Origin: Caulochytrium protostelioides
Lineage: Eukaryota > Chytridiomycota > Caulochytriomycetes > Caulochytriales > Caulochytriaceae
Reading direction: 5' to 3'
DNA length: 25,179 nt
Assembly (NCBI GenBank): GCA_003615045.1
Contig: ML014340.1
Coordinates: 1 to 25,179, forward strand
Shown here: positions 1 through 7,330 of the stretch, piece by piece
Layout: every line of letters starts with the position of its first letter
How positions within the stretch are numbered: position 1 is the first letter of the stretch
Made by a program: the position numbers and the translations under genes
The notes under the pieces: model-generated
What the model saw: only the letters and a program-made list of their open reading frames with translations
What the model was told of the DNA's origin: nothing
Databases searched by the model: none

Positions 1-755
1 AGTCAGAGACGTGGCAGGGCGATTTGAAAGAGCCGCTGCAGCAGCTGGCGGCGGCGAGCTCCAAAGGCACAGCGTCGCGCACCCTCAATTTCTGGAGGAG
101 CGGCTCGCCACGTACGATCCGCTGTGAGTCGAGTTCCGGAAGCCAAAGCACGCCAGCGCCTGCGACTGTACAGTGGCAAGCAGCGCGTATTTGCCTAGTT
201 CTTGAACCGCGTCGCCAAGGGGGTGGCCACGGAGATGGAGCCCGTGGTCGCTGAAGTGGCGGTCGCCTATGGCGCGACCAAGTTTGCCCTTGGAGGCCAG
301 GGAGAGATCCCCGTCCCAACAGCTCGCGCGGACCAGGCGTGCCCCCAGCGTTTCCGCACCGTCGTGGTCGACGAGTTCCGGAAGACCCAGGTGCATGCCG
401 AGACGAATGAGATCCTGACAAAGTTGCAAAACCGGGACCCGACGGCCGTGCCGATCTCTCGCACGTCCCAGGCGGGCGCTTCCCCGACCGCGCCAACGCG
501 GGTCAACTCGGTCCGCTGGACCCGCGTGTATGTCCAGTTGCATGTGGTCCGGAAACAGGGGCAACGCCGGCGCCAGGGACCGTGGCTCGAGGTTTGCTGT
601 GGTGCAAAGCAACCCACGGCAAACTGGTGAACCGCGATCTCAATGCCGCGTTGAATATCCGCCACTGTCTGGCCTTACCCGTCAGACCGATAGCGCTTTG
701 CCGCAACGGGCAAGCCGCCCTGCCGCCCAAGGTCGGCAAGTTCATCCGCCACTGA
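1..755 (+). pseudogene. Decayed Fanzor (eukaryotic TnpB-like, RuvC RNA-guided nuclease) gene, 5' truncated by the window edge
   Basis: The signal is spread over three frames. Frame 2 (about 2-127) reads QFLEERLATYDPL then a stop. Frame 1 (about 130-560) reads RQRLRLYSGKQRVFA, a TAG at 196-198, then FLNRVAKG, later VAYGATKFALGGQGEIPVP and TVVVDEFRKTQVH. Frame 3 (about 575-755) reads GLLWCKATHGKLVNRDLNAA, LNIRHC and ends ALPPKVGKFIRH-stop. In the family, an RLRLY..KQR block, a G-x-F..G-x-x-x-VP block, VDEFRT followed by a zinc-finger Cys, and NRDLNAALNI (RuvC-III, catalytic Asp) occur in this order near the C terminus. Here the first zinc-finger Cys position reads His (VHAETN), and at least two frame changes plus one stop break the protein, so it is unlikely to be active as written. 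The upstream RuvC-I region lies outside the window. A heavily spliced live gene is a less likely alternative, because no good splice sites bridge the frame changes. Confidence 0.8.
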
Positions 756-1087
756 ACGAAAATGCGCGATGCCTCCGGTCGGGGGACCCCTGGGGGGCAC
801 CACGGAGGGCATGATGTGCGTGTTGCGTCGGGGAGTGTGGGCCTTTAGATTCTTTGATATCTTGAATATAGATAACTACAAACAGATACTGGCTCGGCGA
901 GCCGCACTCGCGGCTGGTTGCCGTCGCTGCAGGATGTTCTTGATTTCTCACTAACCTATCTGGTCGACCCGCCGCTACGGTCATACCTTGGCTTTCCCCT
1001 GTTCACGTAGCCTAACTCCGCCGTTCTTGTGGTGCTCTTCGGCCGCATCGTTGACCCGCCGCGCCGTTAACTCGTTTCCCTGTCGCC
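756..1087. other. 3' flank of the Fanzor remnant with small hairpins; no gene seen
   Basis: No coding signal is supported here. Small inverted repeats are visible: GGGG-A-CCCC at about 785-793, GGCTC-GGC-GAGCC at 891-903, and the overlapping AGCCGC-ACTC-GCGGCT at 900-915. In TnpB/Fanzor loci the guide RNA scaffold overlaps the gene's 3' end and right flank, so a fossil scaffold is conceivable, but the sequence alone does not show it. Confidence 0.3.
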
Positions 1088-1457
1088 ATGTTTTCGATGT
1101 CGTGGCTTTCTCGCGGCATCGCGGGACGCCTGTCCTCGCCGTTGAAAAGCGCCCCAGCGCTGTTAGAACCCATGTTGTCTAGCCGCTGGGTGCCTTCCCG
1201 CGGTGCCAAGCAAGCCATTCCGCGCGGGCACGCGCTCCCGTCATACATGATTCCCCTCAAGCAGAAAGGCAGAACGTCGGTCCTCAAATCTATGGACAAG
1301 GTAAAAATCACATCGCCGACACGGGATCTGATGCCGCGACATGCAGCAACGCGCAGAGCAACGCTGATGTATACGTATATGTATATGCTTCTTTCAGGTC
1401 TCGCTGTCTAACCGGGATTGGCAACTCGCAGCACCTCGCAGAGCGTCGCTCACATAA
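1088..1457 (+). CDS. Possible small two-exon protein (90 aa) with mitochondrial-type leader
   Basis: Not recognised. Exon 1 (1088-1300, 71 codons) begins at an ATG preceded by GCC. It encodes MFSMSWLSRGIAGRLSS and continues rich in Arg, Ser and Leu with almost no acidic residues, which resembles a mitochondrial presequence. A GTAAAA donor at 1301 and a TTCTTTCAG acceptor ending at 1397 define a 97-nt intron in phase 0 containing a CTGAT branch-like site. Exon 2 (1398-1457) adds VSLSNRDWQLAAPRRASLT and a stop, for 90 residues. Without splicing the frame also stays open to 1411, so the intron is a choice, not a necessity. A 13-base T run (1471-1483) follows closely. The opposite strand has no convincing alternative. 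It could be a small mitochondrial protein, or chance. Confidence 0.35.
1301..1397 (+). other. Putative 97-nt intron of the small gene
   Basis: The donor is AAG/GTAAAA and the acceptor is TTCTTTCAG/GTC, in phase 0. The intron contains a (GTATAT)-like stretch at about 1368-1387. Support is only the splice-site match and frame compatibility. Confidence 0.3.
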
Positions 1458-2261
1458 CTGGTTCAAATTGTTTTTTTTTTTTTCATGAAAATGATGCGTG
1501 TAGTTTCGTTGGTTTCGCATGCGGCGTGGCCTCCAGGGCGGACGGCCTAGGAACCCGGGCTATGGCACGCAGGATCACATCTTGAGTAACATGAACATCT
1601 AGAGAACGGATGTCTCATGGCACCATGGGTCAGTGTCGCTTTCTTGGCGTGACGATGTCATCGATTCCGCCGCGCGCGCTGTCATCCGTATGACTCCGCT
1701 CCATAAAGAACAAGCGGTGCTTGCTTTTGCGAGACAGCAGGTGTGAGCGCCATGCGGCCCGGATGGGTCACCCCAGTCACTCAGTAGCGGCAACGGCAGC
1801 AGCAACAGCAGCACAGGCTAAAGCCGCAGTAGTAGTAACAGCAGAATGGCGTGGATGTTCCCGGCAACTTTATCGTGACCATGACGCTGCATCGCCTCGC
1901 CACATCGGAACTTCACACTGAGGACGAGACGCATTGATCCGCTGACGCCGACTACCGATGGATTCAGGCACGAAGCGCACATGAATGAGGTTGTGTGCTT
2001 CATCCGTCACTACCGGCACGACTTACTGCGCTGCATTTGTTGTCATTCAATGTAAATAGAAGAAGAACCTTATGTTAAATCAAGTGCCGTCTCAGCGTTA
2101 GAGCCGTCAAGACCTCGAGGGGCTTAGGGTTGGTCTTTCCGTTCGTAAGATGCTAGGCGTCGGATACCCCAGCCTACACTGCCAAAACCCGACGCCGACA
2201 TCGCGGTCGAAAGAGTCCGACCCAGACAAGGCGCCATAATGCTAGGAAATATCATCACTCA
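1458..2261. other. Intergenic, no gene supported
   Basis: Short open frames on both strands here are rich in low-complexity CAG/GCA runs (about 1790-1840) and show no recognisable domain. A T13 run lies at 1471-1483, just after the small gene's stop. The stretch from about 2040 to 2261 is the 3' side of the inositol monophosphatase gene. I see no tRNA, other RNA gene or terminal repeat. Confidence 0.5.
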
Positions 2262-3203
2262 TCACTCTCTCTCAATCAGCAAGACCCCAAACGCGTCTCG
2301 GATAGTGATGGCGAGCTGTTCCGAATCGCCAGCCAAAGCACTGCTTCGAACGGCCAACACGTTGCGCGCCATCCAGTCCATCGCCGACGTCTTTCCCGCC
2401 GTGTCGCTTTTCTGTTGGTCCGAGGGCGACGGGGCACTCGCATGGTAGTTGTGGGCATAGCCGCCGGCCTCGCGTACGATCAGAACGCCGGCGCCGAAAT
2501 CCCAGATATGGACGCCACTTTCCCAGAAAGCATCGAGGGTGCCGCGCGCGACGAGACATAGTGCGAGGGCACATGACCCGATGCACCGGACGCCGCGGAC
2601 CAGCCGGCCGATACGCGCCATGCCAGCGGTTTTCTTATCGAGGCACTCGGGCCGGCGATCCGACCCGAACTCGGTGCCGACGAGACTCGTGGCGAGTGTC
2701 AGCGGTTTGGCATCGACCGGTGGACGTAGCGGCAGGGCCGTCCCATTCAATTCGGCGCCGCCGCCCTTGAGCGCCGCGTACATCTCATCCAGGATCGGAT
2801 TGTAAATCACACCCACCACGGGTTCGCGATGATGGAAAAGCGCAATCGAGATGGCCACCATGGGGAATCCATGGACAAAGTTCGTCGTGCCATCGATCGG
2901 ATCCAAGACCCACGTGCAGTTGTCGGTCAGGGTGACGGTGTCGGAGCCGATGGCGCTGGCCGACTCTTCGCCAATGAATGCATGGTCCGGGTACGCCGAT
3001 CGTAGGGCCGCGAAGGCCTTGGCTTCCACCGCTTTGTCGGTCGCTGTCACGAGATCAGCAAAGTTGGTCTTCGTTTCCAGCTGCTTCGATCCGGTCACCG
3101 AGAGGTTCTGCTGGAACGCGCTCGCGATGACTTGCCCGGCATCGCGGGCCACCGATTTCGCTGTTTGAAGACAGGCAGCATAGGAAGGCTCAATGGACGA
3201 CAT
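2262..3203 (-). CDS. Inositol monophosphatase (Mg-dependent, Li-sensitive family)
   Basis: A 313-residue protein, close to the usual size of about 280-310. It hydrolyses inositol-1-phosphate to free inositol for phosphoinositide synthesis and is normally cytosolic. The family signature is complete: IGEES (Glu79/80), VLDPIDGTTNFVHGFP (Asp101, Asp104, residues 99-114) and the C-terminal WDFGAGVLIVREAGG (Asp235, residues 234-248), which together supply the metal ligands. The start is set at MSSIEPSY (ATG at 3203), where homologues begin. The frame stays open further upstream, but that extension is a run of Phe from a poly-T tract and is not credible protein. No intron is needed. A short insert with Ser/Pro/Asp (about 255-270) follows the last motif. 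The gene lies in tandem with the annexin gene to its right, 745 bp away. The family also contains bisphosphate phosphatases and L-galactose-phosphate or histidinol-phosphate phosphatases. IMPase proper is the best fit. Confidence 0.95.
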   Translation of the reverse strand: MSSIEPSYAACLQTAKSVARDAGQVIASAFQQNLSVTGSKQLETKTNFADLVTATDKAVEAKAFAALRSAYPDHAFIGEESASAIGSDTVTLTDNCTWVLDPIDGTTNFVHGFPMVAISIALFHHREPVVGVIYNPILDEMYAALKGGGAELNGTALPLRPPVDAKPLTLATSLVGTEFGSDRRPECLDKKTAGMARIGRLVRGVRCIGSCALALCLVARGTLDAFWESGVHIWDFGAGVLIVREAGGYAHNYHASAPSPSDQQKSDTAGKTSAMDWMARNVLAVRSSALAGDSEQLAITIRDAFGVLLIERE

Positions 3204-3221
3204 GACGGCGACGTGCCGGAT

Positions 3222-3222
<1 letters not shown>

Positions 3223-3257
<35 letters not shown>
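3223..3257. repeat. 35-base poly(A) homopolymer (poly-T on the IMPase strand)
   Basis: There are thirty-five consecutive A on the + strand, starting 20 bp upstream of the IMPase start codon, followed by GAAAACGAAAAC. In the IMPase transcript orientation this is a poly-T tract in the promoter or 5' UTR. Poly(dA:dT) tracts of this kind are known to exclude nucleosomes at fungal promoters. Its exact length is prone to sequencing and assembly error. Confidence 0.9.
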
Positions 3258-3259
<2 letters not shown>

Positions 3260-3948
3260 AAACGAAAACACGGATAGCGCGTATCGTGCTGGCTTGAATC
3301 ACGAGATGAGATCGGCGTGGGGAGTTGGCGGATCAGACGGGGCTGAGTCGTCTCCGAACGTATCAGAAGGCTTAATCGATTCCTGGGGGTCGACGCTGGA
3401 CGGAACATGACCATATGAGTCTCCCGAACCCTGGCTCACCCCTCGCGGCAACCGGATCCGTGCCACCATGCACCGTCACGAGTCTGCCCGTGCAGCGGTC
3501 ACTCCATCGGACTCCGCCCTTGTTTGGCCCTCCACCTTGTTGAAACGCACGGCTTGGCGTGCAGCTCTGGGGTCCGGGGCGCTTACGCCTGAGCCTTGCC
3601 GTTGGTGACCCGATTGGAATGAAACCGACTCGAAATGTTAGGACAGGAAGCTCACGCGAGTCCGCAGCACTGATCGCCATTTTTGACGTCATTTTTGACG
3701 CGTTTTGATGAGTTTGTAATCGTATAACAAGATCAAGATCAAGATCAAGGAAGAACCGTCTTCGACGGCAAAAAGAGCATTCCAGGCGGTGATCCATTGG
3801 CCCCTGTAGGAAGTTTGGCCCCATCAGGCGAGATGCGTGGCGGGTTCCGATAGAGTATCACAGCGGGAACAGATTGTGCTATGACCGGATGAGGTGGTCG
3901 TTGGTCCGAATAAGCTGATCGTTGACCGGAGCGCGGCGCCGGCCGTCG
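3258..3948. other. Intergenic between IMPase and annexin; short repeats and a CRE-type site
   Basis: No gene is supported. GATCAA occurs three times in tandem at 3731-3748. Two adjacent TTTTTGACG units lie at about 3680-3700, the first forming the palindrome TGACGTCA (3684-3691), the consensus of ATF/CREB-type bZIP factors. A 21-bp imperfect duplication around TGATCGTTG / TGGTCGTTG lies at about 3880-3925, near the annexin 3' end. A minus-strand open frame covering 3372-3824 has no recognisable domain. Confidence 0.45.
3684..3691. promoter_or_regulatory. TGACGTCA palindrome (CRE/ATF-type site)
   Basis: This is a perfect 8-bp CRE consensus about 480 bp upstream of the IMPase start codon. Such an 8-mer arises by chance at a modest rate in 25 kb, and a second copy lies at 25111-25118, so function is only a suggestion. 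Confidence 0.25.
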
Positions 3949-5316
3949 TTACTTGCCAATCAGCGCAAGGAGGATAGCGCGATAGTCGCCGGACGTCTCC
4001 CCCGACACGCGGTTGTACAGCTGCTTGCCGTATCGGTGCAAGTATGCCTGTTTGATCAAGCTCATTAGGTTCGGGTCATGGTGGCGGACGGCCAAACGCA
4101 CGAGCATGTCGTCGTCGGTGCCCAGCCCGTGCATCGATTTCTCGAACAGGCTGGCGATATAGCCGGGGCGGTCGGTGAAGAGCGCGTACATGCCAAGGAG
4201 CACTCGCTCCATGTCCCCCGAGAACTCGCGCTTGATCGCCTTCTCGAGCGTATGGCCCGTGCGCTGCACGTAGCCGGCAAACACGGCCTGCAGATGGCGG
4301 TCCGAGCGGGAGCACAGAATGCGGATGAAGGTGGACTCATCCGTGCCGAGACGCTTCTCGCCCGCGCGGTAGAGGGCCTCGACGTCCGCCATGGGGTCCA
4401 GCACCTGGCCGCTCTCGTCGCGGGCCCCCGCGAGCAGCGCCGTCAGCAGGTGCTTCGCATCGCCGCTCACCTCGCTCTGCACGTCGCGGACCGCGTCACG
4501 CCTGTACAGTGCGTTGTAGGCCAACTTGATGTCGTGAATCTCTTGGTTCGTGCGCCCGACAAGGATCTCCGTCAGCAGGGCCTCGTCCGTGCCCAGGCCC
4601 TCGATCGCCTTGCGCAGCCACTTCGCGTCGAACTCGGGCAGAGGCGTCAGGCATCCCACCAGCACCTCGCGGAACCGACCCGAGGTTTCGGACTCGACTT
4701 GCGACCGGAGGTCCCGGCCATAAGCGCCCTGGTAGGCGATAGCCACCTGCTGGATATGCAGCGGCGGGCGGGAGCCCAGCACCGCGATCAGCTCAGATTC
4801 GCGCGTGCCGATACCGCGCATGGCCTGGTGCAAGCGGTCGACATCGCCCTGAACCTGGGCCGAGTGCAGCGGCGGGATCGAGCTCGTGTACCACGACACC
4901 GGACCACCCATCGGCGGCGCGCTCACCGGCGGGCCACCCATCGGCGGGCCGCCGTAGCCACCCTGGTGCAGCGGCGGGGCCTGGCCAGGGTAGCCGCCCT
5001 GCTGGCCGCCCGCCGGGTAGCCTCCCTGCTGGCCGCCCGGAGGGTAGCCTCCATGCTGGCCACCACCGTACCCGCCCGGCTGGCCCGCGTAGCCGCTGCC
5101 CTGGGATGACGGGTACTGTCCCTGCGGAGGCCCGCCGTAGCCGCCTGGCTGAGGCGGGTACTGGCCGCCTTGCTGCGACGGGTACTGGCCGCCTTGCTGG
5201 GGCGGGTACTGGCCATAGCTGTCCTGGTGGGGCGGATAGCTTCCCTGCTGGGGAGGGTAATTACCTTGCTGAGGAGGATAGTTGCCCTGCGATTGATAAT
5301 TCCCTGGGTAGGCCAT
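3949..5316 (-). CDS. Annexin with PGQ/Y-rich N-terminal domain (annexin A7/A11/C1-like)
   Basis: A 455-residue single-exon protein. Residues 1-140 are almost only Gly, Tyr, Pro and Gln, with NYPPQQG and later GGYP/GGQQ repeats, like the disordered tails of annexins A7 and A11 and of Dictyostelium and fungal annexins. Four annexin repeats follow at about 150-455, each with the GxGT loop: MRGIGTRES (167-174), IEGLGTDEA (238-246), KRLGTDES (321-328) and MHGLGTDDD (395-403). Repeats 2 to 4 keep the acidic residues expected for type II Ca2+ sites. Repeat 1 reads GTRE and may bind Ca2+ less well. The role is Ca2+-dependent binding to acidic phospholipid membranes in trafficking or repair. The start at 5316 has a good context (ACCGCCATGG). 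The longer in-frame upstream extension is rich in Phe/Pro from an A/G-rich leader and is not convincing. It is transcribed divergently from the thioesterase gene. Confidence 0.95.
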   Translation of the reverse strand: MAYPGNYQSQGNYPPQQGNYPPQQGSYPPHQDSYGQYPPQQGGQYPSQQGGQYPPQPGGYGGPPQGQYPSSQGSGYAGQPGGYGGGQHGGYPPGGQQGGYPAGGQQGGYPGQAPPLHQGGYGGPPMGGPPVSAPPMGGPVSWYTSSIPPLHSAQVQGDVDRLHQAMRGIGTRESELIAVLGSRPPLHIQQVAIAYQGAYGRDLRSQVESETSGRFREVLVGCLTPLPEFDAKWLRKAIEGLGTDEALLTEILVGRTNQEIHDIKLAYNALYRRDAVRDVQSEVSGDAKHLLTALLAGARDESGQVLDPMADVEALYRAGEKRLGTDESTFIRILCSRSDRHLQAVFAGYVQRTGHTLEKAIKREFSGDMERVLLGMYALFTDRPGYIASLFEKSMHGLGTDDDMLVRLAVRHHDPNLMSLIKQAYLHRYGKQLYNRVSGETSGDYRAILLALIGK

Positions 5317-6370
5317 GGCGGTGATCTCGAGCGAGAGCGATGGGACGGCCGATCGGAAACGAAAAAAAAAAAGAGGGGGGAGGCTCAGTGCGGGTCGGAG
5401 AGGCACAGCAACGATCATGCCCAACGTTGCGTTGCCCAGCGGAGCCGCGGCGGATGAGAGCAGCCGCAACGCATATCAGCGGAGCTCGAGCCGCGAGTCG
5501 ATCGAAAATCGTCGCCATCGGATGTGATGGCTGGCCGGAGAACAGACGACGTGCGCCTTCGCATGGGGTATCATCGGCACCGTCATGGTCACCGCGTCCT
5601 GGTCGCTGGGCGTTGCCCGCCGTCGCGCGGATGAGACCGAACGAACGGCACCTCGGGGCGACCACACAGGCCCGTTCGGTCGAGCGATCCGGCGATCCAT
5701 CGCCCCAGCCCCAGGTGCGGCGGCCCTCGGGTTCCCCCGCGATGCCGCCGGCCCAGTCTCGGCCAGCGCGTCCCGTCCAGTCACGGCCGCGGCGCGGGGA
5801 GGTCGTGCCGCCGCCGCGGTCAAGCCCAGGCGCGTTGCTTCGCGACGTCTCGTTATCGCCAGCGGCTCGGCCCGGCTCGGCCCGGCCCCGCCCTGTCCTG
5901 GCGTCCTGGGCCATCCGAAGCGCCATCGACGCGGCCGTCCCATCCCCTCGGCCTGGGCCACTCGGCCTCGGCCACTCGGCCTCGGCCACGCCACCTCGGC
6001 TGCCCCGAACGGCCGAACAGCTCGGCGGAGTCGGGAGGGTCGGAGGGTCGCCGGGGACGTCGGCACTGTCCCGCGGTCGCTGCCGCTGCCGCTGCCGCCG
6101 TCCCCAGTCCAGTTGAGTGCCGGCACTCACACGCGCGGGATGGCCAGAGCCGGCAACATCCCACCGTGTTGTTCTCCAAGATGGCCAGGTTCCAGGCCTC
6201 GCGCAGGACATCGGCGGCACCGTCACGTCTAGCAAGCAGGCATGATCACCCCGCCTCCAGGAGGGACGGATCCATCGTCCGCCACATCCCTATGTCTGTC
6301 CATTCGGGACGTCGCGACCCCGTTCTTTGGTCGCCTCGCGACCGCCCGCATCGTCCTCGAAGTGATCATC
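5317..6370. other. GC-rich divergent spacer between annexin and thioesterase genes
   Basis: Long frames are open on both strands between about 5340 and 6235, but all are low-complexity Arg/Ala/Pro/Gly with no domain. That is what very GC-rich DNA gives by chance. Local tandem repeats support this: a 14-bp unit GCCACTCGGCCTCG occurs twice exactly at 5957-5984, and CGGCTCGGCCC occurs twice at about 5863-5884. An A/G tract at about 5361-5376 precedes the annexin start on the other strand. The region must hold the 5' UTRs and promoters of both flanking genes. No TATA element is obvious. Confidence 0.5.
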
Positions 6371-7212
6371 ATGCCCTCCACGCCGTTCGTGGTTCGTCCA
6401 CTCTCCAAGCACACAGCAACTGTGGTGATCCTCCACGGGTTGGGCGATCAAGGGTCTTCATGGTAAGGCATTTCATGGCATGGACCGCCCATCGGGGTGC
6501 CAACTCAGGCAGACGCAGCGCCATCTCGGGTATACGCAGCGCTTTCTTGGATCCACGCAGCACCGTGGCGTGAACGGACCCATCACCAGAGACTCACGCC
6601 CTTGTTTCTGGTTGGGGCCTGAACGGCAGGTCGTTCTTGGGTCAGATGCTCGGGCGTCGGCTCCCGCACGTGAAATGGATCTTTCCCAATGCACCCACGC
6701 GGCCGGTCACGCTAAACGGCGGGATGCCGATGCCCGCTTGGTTTGATATCGCCAGTTTGAACCGTGACTGCGCCGAAGACAAGGCGGGCTTTGACCAAAG
6801 CGCCGACTTGGTGGAAACGCTCGTGCAGGCCGAGCGCAAGCTGGGCATCCCGCGGGAGCGCATCGTGATCGGCGGGTTCAGCCAGGGCGCCGCCGTGACG
6901 CTCTACCACGGCTTGCGCGGCGGCCCGGACGCGCCGTGCGCGGGCTTGATTGCGCTCAGCGGGTGGCTGCCGATGCACCAAGCATTCGCCGAATGGGCCA
7001 CCAACGCCCATGCCAAGCAGATCCCCATCTTCCAAGGCCATGGCGACCAAGACGAGGTCGTCGCATACGCCTGGGGCCAGCGGAGCTACGAAGCGCTTAA
7101 AAAGGCAGGCTTCTCGTCCACCTTCGTGTCCTACCCGGGACTGGGTCACTCCGTTGCCGACCAGGAAATCGAAGACGTGGGCCGTTTCCTCGAGAAATGC
7201 CTTTCCTCATAG
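6371..7212 (+). CDS. APT1: Acyl-protein thioesterase 1 / lysophospholipase (two exons)
   Basis: Joining 6371-6462 and 6630-7212 gives 224 residues, the normal size for this alpha/beta hydrolase family. It removes palmitoyl groups from S-acylated proteins and can cleave lysophospholipids in the cytosol. The reconstructed N terminus, MPSTPFVVRPL through HGLGDQGSSW, reads directly across the junction into SFLGQMLGRRLPHVKW and FPNAPTRPVTLN, as in homologues. The catalytic triad is visible: Ser in GGFSQGAA, Asp in GDQDEVV and His in GLGHSV. The start is placed at 6371 rather than the in-frame ATG at 6242, because the family begins about 20 residues before the HGLGD motif. The 167-nt intron (TG/GTAAGG to CGGCAG/G) interrupts the Trp codon after GSS. 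It is convergent with the RING gene, 118 bp from stop to stop. Confidence 0.95.
6463..6629 (+). other. Intron of the acyl-protein thioesterase gene
   Basis: A 167-nt GT-AG intron in phase 2, with donor GTAAGG and acceptor GGCAG. CCTGAAC lies just before the acceptor and could act as a branch site. Joining the exons restores a conserved Trp-Ser-Phe-Leu stretch, which makes the junction secure. Confidence 0.9.
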
Positions 7213-7330
7213 ACGCCGTCCATCCACAAGCTCGCATCCCGCACACGTGTCATCTGTATCAATACTATCATGCATGAAGGACGTCTATGCACATCCTCTG
7301 AGCCCATCGCCAACGAAGGCCGCAGGTGAT

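Noticed and set aside
3204..3302. N-terminal extension of IMPase with a poly-Phe run
   Set aside because: It is produced only by the poly-T tract. Homologues begin at MSSIEP-like sequence, and the composition is not credible.
4078..5109. Long plus-strand frame (343 codons) inside the annexin gene
   Set aside because: It is antisense to a secure annexin. Its His/Arg/Ala-rich content is the mirror of GC-ending codons and it has no domain.
5261..6235. Minus-strand 324-codon and several plus-strand frames upstream of the thioesterase
   Set aside because: Overlapping frames are open on both strands with only low-complexity Arg/Pro/Gly/Ala and no domain, as expected from extreme GC content.
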